Assembly: GCA_024234395.1 (NCBI GenBank) | Contig: JACKOH010000002.1 | Coordinates: 124,001 to 188,000 of the forward strand | Reading direction: 5' to 3' | Length of the DNA stretch: 64,000 nucleotides | Source of the DNA: Pseudomonadales bacterium | GTDB taxonomy: Bacteria > Pseudomonadota > Gammaproteobacteria > Pseudomonadales > Pseudohongiellaceae | In this document: piece by piece, positions 29,298 through 38,087 of the stretch | Position numbering within the stretch: the first letter of the stretch is position 1 | How the letters are laid out: every line of letters starts with the position of its first letter | The notes under the pieces: model-generated | Told to the model about the DNA's origin: nothing | Seen by the model: the letters and a program-made list of their open reading frames with translations, nothing else | Database searches by the model: none | Program-made: the position numbers and the translations under genes

Positions 29298-29652
29298 TGT
29301 CTTGTGGTTAACTGATCGGGAATTTCGGAGTCACTGCAATTAGCTAGCCGGAGATTCTAAGAACCAGGCGAAGAACAACTTGAACAATGGCCTCGATGAA
29401 GGGCTGCACTGCGAGCGGAAAGCTCATCGCAGACAAGTGGCGCTGATCATCACAGATCGTTAGCAAGTCTAGTTGGTTAGGGAATTGAGAGTTGCTATTT
29501 TGGGGCGGTCAGTAATTGGCTGCGGTGAACAAGGAAGTGTAGTGTTCTTTTCTACGTGGCAAGGATCACGCGAAGAGAACCGGGATGGGCCACAGTAACA
29601 ATTCTTTCAATAAGGGATACGGCGCTGCGCGCCGCACCCATTAACCTCGGCG
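29292..29652 (+). other. gene-less integron cassette, copy 1 (361 bp)
   Basis: Cassette begins (G)TTACTGTG and ends CACAGTAAC plus attC, a perfect complement. No open frame over about 35 codons with a start. A nearly identical 361-bp cassette lies at 43429-43789. Substitutions between copies do not favour silent positions in any frame, so an RNA or regulatory role is more likely than a peptide. Confidence 0.75.
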
Positions 29653-29658
29653 TTAGCA
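29593..29658 (+). repeat. attC site 2
   Basis: Left box CAGTAAC, palindrome GGATACGGCGCTGCGCGCCGC, right end GGCGTTAGCA. Identical hairpin to the attC at 43730. Confidence 0.9.
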
Positions 29659-29673
29659 CTCTTCAGAGGAATC

Positions 29674-30168
29674 ATGGAATACGAAGTAGCTTTTGAAATA
29701 GCAAAAAGCGGAATAGGAGAATTGACTTTTGTCTTACCCGGTCTGCTCTTTATGATTATTGGCGCAGGGCTAATAAAGTTCCGTGACAGGTTGGCAGAAA
29801 AGAGGCCGAGATGGCTTGTTAACTTTTTTAGCTTTTTCTTGTTTGGGTTCGCAGTTCTTTGGACGTTTACTGCAGGCCTAAGTATTGGCTCGCAACAGTC
29901 ATCTCTGAGAGAGGACTATGAGAATGGCAATTTTAAAGTTGTCGAAGGTGCGGTCGAAAACTTTGATCCCATGCCAAACAGTGGTCACAAAATGGAGAGT
30001 TTTACTGTGAATGGAGTTAGGTTTGAATATTCAGATTTTGTAGTAACCCCAGGCTTCAATAATGCTGCTTCACGCGGCGGCCCAATTAGAGAAGGTCTGC
30101 AAGTCAGAATCTCTCACATTGGTAATACAATTTTAAAACTAGAGGTGCCAGCAAGTGCTAACAAGTAG
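29674..30168 (+). CDS. membrane protein, cassette-encoded, unknown function
   Basis: 164 aa; GAGGA precedes the ATG. Two membrane segments (about 15-35, LTFVLPGLLFMIIGAGLIKF, and 48-70, FSFFLFGFAVLWTFTAGL), then a small extracytoplasmic beta domain (NFKVVEGAVENFDPMP, FTVNGVRFEYSDFVV, GLQVRISHIGNTILKLEV). I recognise this C-terminal pattern as a recurring uncharacterised protein of cassette arrays but cannot name a function. The cassette runs from GTTAGCACT to AGTGCTAAC, and the stop lies inside the attC. Confidence 0.7.
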   Translation: MEYEVAFEIAKSGIGELTFVLPGLLFMIIGAGLIKFRDRLAEKRPRWLVNFFSFFLFGFAVLWTFTAGLSIGSQQSSLREDYENGNFKVVEGAVENFDPMPNSGHKMESFTVNGVRFEYSDFVVTPGFNNAASRGGPIREGLQVRISHIGNTILKLEVPASANK

Positions 30169-30226
30169 CTGCACCGGACAAAATACTCGCTGCGCTCCCA
30201 TTTTTCCGGTGAGCTAGGCGTTAGAA
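30156..30226 (+). repeat. attC site 3
   Basis: Left box TGCTAAC, complementary to the cassette start GTTAGCA; hairpin region CCGGACAAAAT ... TTTTTCCGG; right end AGGCGTTAGAA. Confidence 0.85.
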
Positions 30227-30256
30227 GCACTCCTAATTTTTTTGGCATAGCGGCAC

Positions 30257-31156
30257 ATGATAGTCCCTAAGAATTTATATAAATATTTAAGCCCAGAGCG
30301 GATTGATGTACTTCAGAACAAGCAGATACGTTTTACACAGCCTGAAGCACTAAATGACCCTTTTGAGTTGAAACCACTTTTTGAAGAGTTGTTACCAGAG
30401 AGCGCGATAGAAAAAGCACTTTCTCCATCTATGGAATATCTAGAGCCAGCGCTGCGAGAGCAATATAGAGAGCTTCCGGCCGCAAATAAAGCATTAATCT
30501 CTGAAGATGGTTTTGTTCAGCTAATTGCAAACAACCCAGATTTAGTAACTCAGGTTTATCGCGAGATGGAACCTCGAATGAGGTCGTTTATAAAAGATTT
30601 CGCTCCTGAAGCAAAACGTATCATGAGCGATATTCTGTCGAAAGAAGTAGGTATTTTGAGCTTATCTGAGTCAATCGATAGCAACTTGCTCTGGTCTCAC
30701 TACGCGGCGTCTCATACTGGATTTGTATTAGAATTCGACACATCAAACCAGTTTTTCCAGAGGAGACGCTCTGAAAATGACGAGCTTTACCATCTTCGAA
30801 AAGTAGTTTATCGAGACAGATGCTCAGAAGGTAGGACACTTGAAGACATTAATGGCGAGGACATACTATTGACCAAAGGGTCATCTTGGGAGTATGAAAC
30901 TGAATGGAGGGTATTAGCTCCAACCAGGGATGCATCAGTAGTATTGCAGCCAGAAAATGACCCGATATATCTATTTGATTTTCCACCGTCAGTGGTTTCC
31001 AGAGTCATACTTGGCGCCAAATGCAGCGAAGATTTAGCGCCAAAACTAAAATCAATTATCGAGCTGGATTCCGAGCTGAGGCCTATCATTTCTAAAATAG
31101 CACTAAATGAAAGCAGCCAAAAATTAGAAGTTATAGATCTGGCTTCTAACAAATAA
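30257..31156 (+). CDS. DUF2971-family protein
   Basis: 299 aa, soluble. Family features: NLYKYLSPERIDVLQNKQI near the start, FTQPEALNDPFELKP, then GILSLSESIDSNLLWSHYA with the following HTGFVLEFD, and WEYETEWRV. DUF2971 proteins are common in accessory and defence-rich loci; their biochemical activity is not settled. The cassette runs from GTTAGAAGC to GCTTCTAAC with the stop just before the attC. AT-rich relative to the backbone. A defence role is plausible from context only. Confidence 0.8.
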   Translation: MIVPKNLYKYLSPERIDVLQNKQIRFTQPEALNDPFELKPLFEELLPESAIEKALSPSMEYLEPALREQYRELPAANKALISEDGFVQLIANNPDLVTQVYREMEPRMRSFIKDFAPEAKRIMSDILSKEVGILSLSESIDSNLLWSHYAASHTGFVLEFDTSNQFFQRRRSENDELYHLRKVVYRDRCSEGRTLEDINGEDILLTKGSSWEYETEWRVLAPTRDASVVLQPENDPIYLFDFPPSVVSRVILGAKCSEDLAPKLKSIIELDSELRPIISKIALNESSQKLEVIDLASNK

Positions 31157-31202
31157 ATCAATCAGGGACTCGACTATCGTCGAGCCCATTATTAAGGGCG
31201 TT
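31144..31202 (+). repeat. attC site 4, interrupted by IS1182
   Basis: Left box TTCTAAC, hairpin CGACTATCGTCG, then AAGGGCGTT. The IS1182 element begins immediately after GTT, and the sequence resumes with GTTATGC at 33019. Without the IS the attC right end would read GGGCGTTATGC, matching the next cassette's end GCATAAC. Confidence 0.85.
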
Positions 31203-33018
31203 GAGGCTGTAGAAAAACCCCTATACCAATCGTTCTGTTATATAATACCGCCTTATCTAATCAAGAGGCTTATCCATTGCCCAGGTTCAAGCATTACGAT
31301 TACAAACAGTCCTCAATGGTCGTCATCAACTACGAGGACCAACTCCAGCCAGGCACTTTTGAGCATACTATTCACTACCTGATCGGCAAGAAGTTGGACT
31401 TGTCCATCTTCAACCCCAACTACCAGAATGACGACGGCGGCCGCCCCGCCTATGACCCAGCGATTCTGCTTAGAATAATCCTCTTTGCCTACTCCAAGGG
31501 CATCACCTCCAGCCGCGAGATCCAGTGGTGCTGCCAGACCAATATCCTGTTCAAAGCACTATCCTGCGATACGGTTCCCCACTTCACCACCATTGCTCAC
31601 TTTGTCAGCAGCCATGCCGATGAGATCGAGACGCTGTTCGAGCAGGTGCTGCTGATCTGTCACCAGCAGGGCCTGCTGGGCAATGAGCTGTTTGCCATCG
31701 ACGGGTGCAAGATGCCGTCCAACGCGGCCAAGGAGTGGTCCGGTACGCTTAAGGAGTTGGAAGAGAAGCGGGACAAGATCAGGCGCCGCATTCATCATCA
31801 GCTAACCGAGCACCGGCGCCTGGATAAGGAAGACCCGGACGACCAGGCACGGGTCGAGCGCTCGCAGCAGACCCTGGCGACACTGGACAAGGCCTGTGAA
31901 CGCATCGATCGGTTCCTAAAGCAAGCGGCCCCAAGGATGGGACAAGGTCGCCACCGCAAGGAAGTGAAGAGTAATATCACCGACAATGAAAGTGCCAAGA
32001 TGACTACCAGCAAGGGCACCATACAGGGCTACAACGGCGTAGCCGCTGTGGACTCTAAACATCAGGTCATAGTGGACGCTCAGGCCTTTGGGGAAGGCCA
32101 GGAACACCATACCTTGCAGCCGGTGATAGAGGCAATTCGCGGGCGCCTGAAGAAGCTGAAGATCAGCAGGGATCTCAGCCAGATCGGTACCGTGATTACA
32201 GCCGATACCGGCTTCGCCAATGAAGCCAATATGCAGTATCTCAAGGAGAGCGGGCTCAATGCCTACATCCCGGATAACCAGTTCCGGTCGCGCGACTCCC
32301 GCTTTGCAGATCACAAACGCAAGCACGGCAAGAAGCCGGCGGTTACAGGCAAGCCCTGGGTCGGCAGTAGGAGGAATGGGGTAATTCCGGCCGCTGAGTT
32401 CAGCTTTGATGCCAAGGCCCTGGTCTGTGTCTGTCCTCATGGGGAGACGCTCAGCTATAGCGGGACGCGCATCAATGCCCAGGGAGACAAAGTGGCCTAT
32501 TTCGCGGGGCGCTTACTGCAATGCCGACACTGTCCGAAGAAGCGGGCGTGTATGTATAACCCGGCGTCTGCCGATCACCGCAAGGGCAGTGGCCGACAGG
32601 TGTCGTTTGTCCTGGAACGCACCGAAGAGTGGAAGTCAAAAACCCCTTATACCGACTGGATGAAATCCAGAGTGGACAGCGAGGAGGGCCGGGCAATATA
32701 CGGTCACCGGATGTCGGTTGTGGAGCCGGTGTTTGGAAACATCGGGACAAACAAGGGATTGAATCGGATAAGCTTGAGAGGGAAACGGAAGGCACAGGGG
32801 CAATGGCGGTTATATTGCATGGTGCACAACATTGAGAAGTTGATGAATTACGGTAAGCTGGCAGCTAGACCGTGAGGGGACGAGCTGATCGACCCTAGAG
32901 ATCAAGTAGTTCGGGTCTGTTGCGTAAGGCAGCAAGGAATTGAGGTTAAGAACAAGCAGCCAATTAAATTCAAATGGCTAAGAAGCTCCATCTTGAAAGG
33001 TGGTATTTCTACAGCCTC
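31203..33018 (+). mobile_element. IS1182-family element in an attC core
   Basis: Inverted ends GAGGCTGTAGAAA / TTTCTACAGCCTC (right end imperfect), flanked by GTT on both sides (31200-31202, 33019-33021). One transposase gene on the plus strand. The 3-bp duplication coincides with the invariant GTT of the attC crossover. Confidence 0.85.
31277..32875 (+). CDS. IS1182-family transposase
   Basis: 532 aa from TTG 31277 with AAGAGG 8 nt upstream. N-terminal region (GGRPAYDPAILLRIILFAYSKG) and catalytic core typical of IS1182/IS5-like DDE transposases (ELFAIDGCKMPSNAAKEWSG, VITADTGFANEANMQYL, RMSVVEPVFGNIGTNKGL), with a Cys cluster (CRHCPKKRAC) before the last motif. The gene looks complete and could be active. 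Confidence 0.92.
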   Translation: MPRFKHYDYKQSSMVVINYEDQLQPGTFEHTIHYLIGKKLDLSIFNPNYQNDDGGRPAYDPAILLRIILFAYSKGITSSREIQWCCQTNILFKALSCDTVPHFTTIAHFVSSHADEIETLFEQVLLICHQQGLLGNELFAIDGCKMPSNAAKEWSGTLKELEEKRDKIRRRIHHQLTEHRRLDKEDPDDQARVERSQQTLATLDKACERIDRFLKQAAPRMGQGRHRKEVKSNITDNESAKMTTSKGTIQGYNGVAAVDSKHQVIVDAQAFGEGQEHHTLQPVIEAIRGRLKKLKISRDLSQIGTVITADTGFANEANMQYLKESGLNAYIPDNQFRSRDSRFADHKRKHGKKPAVTGKPWVGSRRNGVIPAAEFSFDAKALVCVCPHGETLSYSGTRINAQGDKVAYFAGRLLQCRHCPKKRACMYNPASADHRKGSGRQVSFVLERTEEWKSKTPYTDWMKSRVDSEEGRAIYGHRMSVVEPVFGNIGTNKGLNRISLRGKRKAQGQWRLYCMVHNIEKLMNYGKLAARP

Positions 33019-33034
33019 GTTATGCAACAAGATC

Positions 33035-33559
33035 GTGCCTATCAGTAACCTGAATATTCGAGTCCTGTCTATGGATGACTGGGGAATGTATAAGTCTCTA
33101 CGGCTTGGCTCATTAGAAGATTCGCCCGATTCCTTCGGGTCAACTTTAGAACGCGAGACCGCCTATCCTGATGAGGAATGGATGTCTCGCTTAGATCCAT
33201 CAGATCGAGCAGCATCTGCTCTGCCACTTGTAGCTGAGTTGAATAATGTCCCCTGCGGATTGGCCTGGGGAGTAGTCCATGACAAGAGCTCTAAAGTAGC
33301 TCACGTTTATCAGATGTGGGTAAAACCTGATGCAAGAAACAGAGGGGTAGGCCGTAAGTTACTCGAGGCAATAATTTTATGGGCGCGAGATTCTCATCTA
33401 AGGTCACTTGCACTTGCTGTAACTACAACCAACAAAGAAGCGGTTTGGCTTTATAGATCATCCGGCTTCTTATCCGTTGGCGGCACTGAACCGCTGAGGC
33501 CGGGATCGGTTCTTATGGTACAGCCAATGATCTTGGAGATCAGTGCAAATGTCGCATAA
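33035..33559 (+). CDS. GNAT-family N-acetyltransferase
   Basis: 174 aa from GTG 33035; the open frame extends upstream into IS1182, but the cassette starts only at 33019, so upstream starts are artefacts of the IS. GNAT fold: IRVLSMDDWGMYKSLRL, acetyl-CoA loop VKPDARNRGVGRKLLEAI, and ALAVTTTNKEAVWLYRSSGF. The acceptor is unknown; the DSPDSFGSTLERE segment is common in GNATs acting on small amines or protein N-termini. The cassette runs from GTTATGC to GCATAAC with the TAA stop in the attC. IS1182 now separates it from the upstream cassette. Confidence 0.88.
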   Translation: MPISNLNIRVLSMDDWGMYKSLRLGSLEDSPDSFGSTLERETAYPDEEWMSRLDPSDRAASALPLVAELNNVPCGLAWGVVHDKSSKVAHVYQMWVKPDARNRGVGRKLLEAIILWARDSHLRSLALAVTTTNKEAVWLYRSSGFLSVGGTEPLRPGSVLMVQPMILEISANVA

Positions 33560-33616
33560 CAATGAATTCAAAGCGGGATGCAGCTAAAGCTGCACCCCTT
33601 AACAAAGGCGTTAAAA
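33554..33616 (+). repeat. attC site 5
   Basis: Left box GCATAAC, palindrome GGATGCAGCTAAAGCTGCACC, right end AGGCGTTAAAA. Confidence 0.9.
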
Positions 33617-33617
33617 G

Positions 33618-33686
33618 TCCGCTATGAAACCGGTAGCGGATGTTGAATGACAACAAACGTAGTTCCGGAAATAAACCCGAAGCGGA
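33618..33686. repeat. TCCGCT ... AGCGGA palindrome-bounded repeat
   Basis: Starts TCCGCTATGAAACCGG and ends CCGAAGCGGA, giving complementary ends. Directly follows attC site 5. Same family as 19527, 42792, 45856 and 47523. Confidence 0.6.
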
Positions 33687-33859
33687 GTTGGTTTTTTGTG
33701 CAGTGACTATGCCCGCATTCGCGATATTATCCTTCTAGTTCCGATATGTTCGTTACCGGAACTTTTTTGAATGGCTCTGTATAAATGTGTTACAAGGCCG
33801 AGGATTCTTACTATGAAAATTTGCGATTCCCCACGGACGGTGGGAGATGCTTGTAGCCC

Positions 33860-34243
33860 ATGATCGAAAGGCTCGCCTATCTAACGATCCCTTGTGCCGT
33901 CTACGGCGTCCTTTTTGGAATCTATTATTTCGGCTGGTCGCGGCCAACTCCGGGATTTGTAAGTGAGCCGTTCTGGGACAGAGGAAAGATTGCAGCAGGA
34001 CTTATTCTAGCTCTTGTGCTAGCACTGTATGTGATTTTCGGTTCCGAAGATATGAATAGACGGGGTCTGACAATTGGTTTTATTTCACTAGCATCGATTT
34101 GGTATGCCGACGTCATGTTAGACCCAACGGTACAATCGTTTGAAATGGAAATTCCAGATACCGTGAGAATATCAGGTTGGGTAGTTCATAGTATTTGGGC
34201 AATTTTTTTCTTATACCAAGTACTTTTCAGCGGAATCGAATAG
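33860..34243 (+). CDS. four-helix membrane protein, unknown function
   Basis: 127 aa. Membrane segments around residues 5-27 (LAYLTIPCAVYGVLFGIYYFG by position), 44-62, 69-85 and 103-124. No conserved polar motif. It follows attC site 5 and a palindromic repeat; no matching attC is seen after it, so its cassette is degenerate or of a different type. Confidence 0.6.
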   Translation: MIERLAYLTIPCAVYGVLFGIYYFGWSRPTPGFVSEPFWDRGKIAAGLILALVLALYVIFGSEDMNRRGLTIGFISLASIWYADVMLDPTVQSFEMEIPDTVRISGWVVHSIWAIFFLYQVLFSGIE

Positions 34244-34411
34244 CGTGCCGTTCTCGACTGACAAAAATATGTCGCAATGACTTTTGAAAAAGACGCAAAG
34301 TCCACGCCAACATACTTGCGCGTCTGAACTACTGCAACTACATTTGTCATTGCAGCGACTGCAATGAAGCCGGCAGCGGTCTTCCCCAGGGTAATAGGGT
34401 TAGGTCGGCTG

Positions 34412-34579
34412 ATAAACCCCAAGGGGAAGTTAGGGATTCCAAGCTCTTCGCACACTTTCCCGGGCAGACCCTGTGGTTTTCTCAGAATTTCAGTGGGATA
34501 CTGCCTTTCTAAGATTAGATATGAGGACCCCTCCGTATCCATACGAAAGGGGGACCCCCTCAATATATAAATGTTGAAG
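34412..34579 (+). repeat. intercassette element, copy 2
   Basis: Very similar to the copies at 28451 and 42837, with a few substitutions at the left end. Ends TATATAAATGTTGAAG, so here the core after AAAT is GTTGAAG rather than GTTAGGY. The following 400 bp hold no supported gene. Confidence 0.75.
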
Positions 34580-34981
34580 CTGCCAACGATGGATTCTATT
34601 AGTTCAGCGAGGGGGCTTTAGCAATTGATTTTGTCGGAAAGTGGCGAAAAGTCGAAAAATGAACTTGGTTCCCAACAATGCTTTTACCTGCTATCGTGAA
34701 GCGGATTTTGCGCCGCGGAACGCAGTTTCGACGGACGAAATTCGCTTCACGATAGAGGCTAATCGTCATTGTAGCGCCCCGGCCAGCTCCTTTCCCGTCT
34801 TTCCGCCGCTTAGCGCTGCAAGTCCAGTGGACTTTAAAAGGCGGAAAACACATATCAACGAAAACGCAAAAAGCTCTTTTCGTTGTACTGGGGCACATCA
34901 ACAATCCAATGAAGCGAGATGCCCTGCTATGCAGGGCACTCGTTATCAATGATCGTTAGAGGGCACCAGCGAGTATCTACC
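34580..34981. other. gene-free stretch with a 13-bp inverted repeat and an attC-like end
   Basis: No supported gene. Holds the perfect inverted repeat CTATCGTGAAGCG / CGCTTCACGATAG (34691-34703 and 34743-34755) with a 39-nt loop, and a palindromic attC-like site at 34896-34961. Confidence 0.6.
34896..34961 (+). repeat. attC-like site (weak)
   Basis: CATCAAC left box, strong hairpin GCCCTGCTATGCAGGGC, right end GATCGTTAGAG. The right end starts the next cassette (GTTAGAGGGC, closed by GCCCTCTAAC at 38085-38094), but no matching GTTGATG start is found for the left box. Confidence 0.55.
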
Positions 34982-35471
34982 ATGCGTTCACTAGCTTCAG
35001 CTCTAGTTACCTTGCTTGCTCTGCAGCCTTTAGTCGGCTATGCGTTCGATGCTGAGTTCTGTGGAAGAGGGGTACGAACAGCCGAGGAGCTCGATAGAGG
35101 CCATTGGGAACACTATGAAAATGTCTACGTCGCCTTGGTAGAAAAGGCAGTGCTAGTTTATCCCGAGAACAGACTCCCTCGGGTCGTATTCTCTCTACAG
35201 GTTGATGAGATTTTTAAAGGATCTCCAGAAAGTACCAGTTCAGTTTACTCGCAGCGAGTAATTAATGAATGGAATGGTGACCTAGAGCAAGTCCTTATGG
35301 GTGGCTGGATTGAAGTGTTTGTAGGCGATAGATTGCTTGTTTTTTCTAATCAAGGTGAAGACGTACCCATGGTGCGTATTCCGGCCATCGTGAACACTGA
35401 TTCCGGTTGATCGTGAACGCCGGTTTTCTCAACGCATCACCAGTCTGGGTTTGTACTCCAGGTGTTCACTA

Positions 35472-36212
35472 TCAGTCAATTTGCTTTAGTCGCTTTCGCA
35501 TCGATTCTCCTTTCAATGCCCAGCGGTGCGCGTTGTGCATAAGCCGGTCCAGAATGGCGTCGGCCAGGGTGTTGTCACCGATGGCGCTGTACCATTGGTC
35601 AGTAGGCAGTTGGCTGATGATCAGCGTCGATTGCAAGCCGTGACGGTCATCCATTATCTCCATCAGGTCATTGCGCTGGGCGCTGGTTAACGGCTCCAGC
35701 CCCCAGTCATCCAGAATCAACAGCTTGATCCTGGCCAACTGGTTCAGGGTCTTCTGGTAGGTGCCATCGGCTTTTGCCTGAGTCAGCTCCAGCAGCAGCC
35801 GCGACACCCGGTAGTAGCGGGTGACAAAGCCGTTCAGGCAGGCCTGGTGCCCCAGGGCGCAGGCCAGGTAGGTCTTGCCGCTGCCGCAAGGTCCAGTAAG
35901 CAACAGGTTCTGCCCTTTCTCCAGCCAGGCCGTCTGTGCCAGCTGGGCCACCTGGGCTTTCTTCAGATTGCGCGGGTGTTGATAGTCTATGTCCTGAACC
36001 GTAGCGTTCAGTTTTAGACGGGCCTGCCGGACCAGACGATCCTGTTTGCGATGCTCCCGGGTCTGGTATTCACGATCCAGTAGCAAGGCCAGCCGCTCAA
36101 CGAACGGCAGGTCCTGGTAGGTGCCAGGTTGGCTCTGCTGCTGCTCCAGTGCGGCGGCCATGCCACCGAGTTTCAGATCCCGTAGCCGGGTGGTTGTTTG
36201 TATTGTGCTCAT
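35472..36212 (-). CDS. istB: IS21 helper ATPase IstB
   Basis: 246 aa. DnaC/DnaA-like AAA+ ATPase: Walker A TGPCGSGKTYLACALG, Walker B KLLILDDWGLEPL, sensor I TLIISQLP. It assists IstA in target selection. The gene follows istA with 9 bp between them. Confidence 0.95.
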   Translation of the reverse strand: MSTIQTTTRLRDLKLGGMAAALEQQQSQPGTYQDLPFVERLALLLDREYQTREHRKQDRLVRQARLKLNATVQDIDYQHPRNLKKAQVAQLAQTAWLEKGQNLLLTGPCGSGKTYLACALGHQACLNGFVTRYYRVSRLLLELTQAKADGTYQKTLNQLARIKLLILDDWGLEPLTSAQRNDLMEIMDDRHGLQSTLIISQLPTDQWYSAIGDNTLADAILDRLMHNAHRWALKGESMRKRLKQID

Positions 36213-36221
36213 GGGGTTCTC

Positions 36222-37742
36222 CTAGTGAAAGCTGTTGGGGCCGCGAATGTTTTCGTGATACTGGGGCAGCTCGGTGCCCAGTGGTAACTGTTCTGGCAGC
36301 TTGTCCCGATTCGCCTGCAGGATGGCCTTGATCTGCTTCAGGCGGGTCAGACCCTCCCGGTTGGCGATCCGGCAGCTGGCATTGAGGCGCTGGGCCGGGT
36401 ACTCACGACTGAGGTTGAGCAGCCCCAGACAGACCCGGTAGGCTTGCTCCGGGTGCTGCCGTTCGTTGAGGCGACCGGTGACCCAGCTGAGCGTGTCCTG
36501 GCCGATGTCTTTGGCCCAGTTCTTCAGCCGGCCCGGGGTCCACTGCTGTTGCTTGCGGTGCCGGGTGGGCATGTGAGTGGCTTCGGTGGTGATGCCAGCG
36601 TAATAGCGCCGGGGGTGGGTGGCGATCTGGCGCTGACGAAAGCTGACCTGCACCAGGTGGTCACTGGCATGGACCTCGACCCGCTCGCCGACATACTGAT
36701 GCGGCACCGAGTAGTGGTGGCGGTCGAACTCGATGTGGTAGTCGATGTTGACCCGACACTGGCGGATCTCAACAATCTCGTAGGGATGGTGCGGTAGCGA
36801 TCGCAGAGCCGGTTTGTCCAGGGTCTCGAACGCCTGGCGCCGATTGCCTGGCAGCCGCCGGAAGGGCCGTGCGTTGAGTTCCTCCAGCAAGGCACGGATA
36901 CAGCGGTTGGCCTCCGCAAGGGAGAAGAAGCTGTGGTGGCGAAGCCGTGCCAGTATCCAGCGCTCGACCACCTGCACACCCACTTCCGCCTTGGCCTTGT
37001 CCTTTGGCTTGTAGGGTCGGGCCGGCAGGATGGCTGTCTGGTAGTGAGCAGCCAACTGCTGGTAGCTGGGATTCAGATCCGGATCGTAGCGGCAGGCCCG
37101 GCTGACGCCACTGCGCAGGTTGTCCGGAATGACCAGCTCGGGTACTCCGCCGAAGAACTCGAAGGCCCGCACATGGCTACCCAGCCAGTCTTTAAGCCCC
37201 TGGCTGCAGGTGGCTTCGGCATAGGTGTAGTTGGAAGCCCCCAGGACTGCCACGAACACTTCAGCGAAGCGGACCTCGCCGGTCTGTGGGTTGATGATGG
37301 GCAGCGTCTGACCGCTGTAGTCCACGAAGCATTTCTCGCCGGCTTTGTGGAGCTGGCGCATGGAGCGTTGCTGGCGTTTCTGCCACTGGCGGTAGCGGTC
37401 GCAGTACTGGGAGTAGCTGTAACAGCGATTGGGGTATTGCGCGGTGTACTCTTCCCACAGTAACTGCTTGGTCATGCCTTTGCGCTTCAGTTCCTGGTGG
37501 ACGGTGGGCCAGTCGGGCATCTGGTAGCGTGAGGAAGCGGTGGTGTCGGCACCGGGATAGAACAAGGACGCCAGGCGGGTGTCATCCAGTTCCTCCGGTA
37601 ACGGCCAGGGGAGTTGCAGGGCTTCGGCTCGGGACAGCAGTTTCTGAATGGCACCGATACTGATCTTGGTGCTGGCACTGATCTGTCGGATCGACAGCCC
37701 GGCCTCCAGCCGCAATCGCAGCATTTCTCTGATTTTTCGCAT
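36222..37742 (-). CDS. istA: IS21 transposase IstA
   Basis: 506 aa from ATG 37742 with AAAGAG upstream; a TTG 54 bp earlier is less likely. N-terminal HTH (IREMLRLRLEAGLSIRQIS), then an rve-type DDE core (GEKCFVDYSGQTLPI, VFVAVLGASNYTYAEAT, PELVIPDNLRSGV, AKAEVGVQVVERWILARL) and a C-terminal beta-barrel region. Appears complete. Confidence 0.95.
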   Translation of the reverse strand: MRKIREMLRLRLEAGLSIRQISASTKISIGAIQKLLSRAEALQLPWPLPEELDDTRLASLFYPGADTTASSRYQMPDWPTVHQELKRKGMTKQLLWEEYTAQYPNRCYSYSQYCDRYRQWQKRQQRSMRQLHKAGEKCFVDYSGQTLPIINPQTGEVRFAEVFVAVLGASNYTYAEATCSQGLKDWLGSHVRAFEFFGGVPELVIPDNLRSGVSRACRYDPDLNPSYQQLAAHYQTAILPARPYKPKDKAKAEVGVQVVERWILARLRHHSFFSLAEANRCIRALLEELNARPFRRLPGNRRQAFETLDKPALRSLPHHPYEIVEIRQCRVNIDYHIEFDRHHYSVPHQYVGERVEVHASDHLVQVSFRQRQIATHPRRYYAGITTEATHMPTRHRKQQQWTPGRLKNWAKDIGQDTLSWVTGRLNERQHPEQAYRVCLGLLNLSREYPAQRLNASCRIANREGLTRLKQIKAILQANRDKLPEQLPLGTELPQYHENIRGPNSFH

Positions 37743-38087
37743 TGTGATTCTCTTTGTTGCCACTACCCTGCTCCCAAAAGGGCAGCAGGATAGCAAAAGG
37801 TCGAATAAACAATGCGTTAAGAGAGATTCCGGTTTATCGTGAACACCGATTCCGGGATGGTGAACACCGATTCCGGAAAAAGCCGAAAAGTGTTCACGAT
37901 CGATCGGAATCAGTGTTCACGATGATCCGGAATAGGTGTTCACGATGGGCCGGAATGGGTGTTCATGATGGGCCGGAATATGCACATGGGCCAATGTTCC
38001 GCAACTAGAGTGATAGAGCAAGGATTTATAGGCATCGATGAATCGTCTGCAGCGACGCTGCACCGGGTAAGGCAGTGGCATAATGCC

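Larger units (their letters stand above)
35373..37984 (-). mobile_element. IS21-family element
   Basis: 2612 bp, ends TGCGTATTCCGG and CCGGAATATGCA, flanked by the 5-bp duplication CATGG (35368-35372 and 37985-37989). Near the right end the motif of GTTCACGAT plus CCGGAAT is repeated four to five times, and twice at the left end, as expected for IS21 transposase-binding repeats. Carries istA and istB. Confidence 0.92.

Noticed and set aside
34641..34952. 103-codon frame before the TIMP-like gene
   Set aside because: Runs through an inverted repeat and an attC-like hairpin, has low-complexity composition and no ribosome site.
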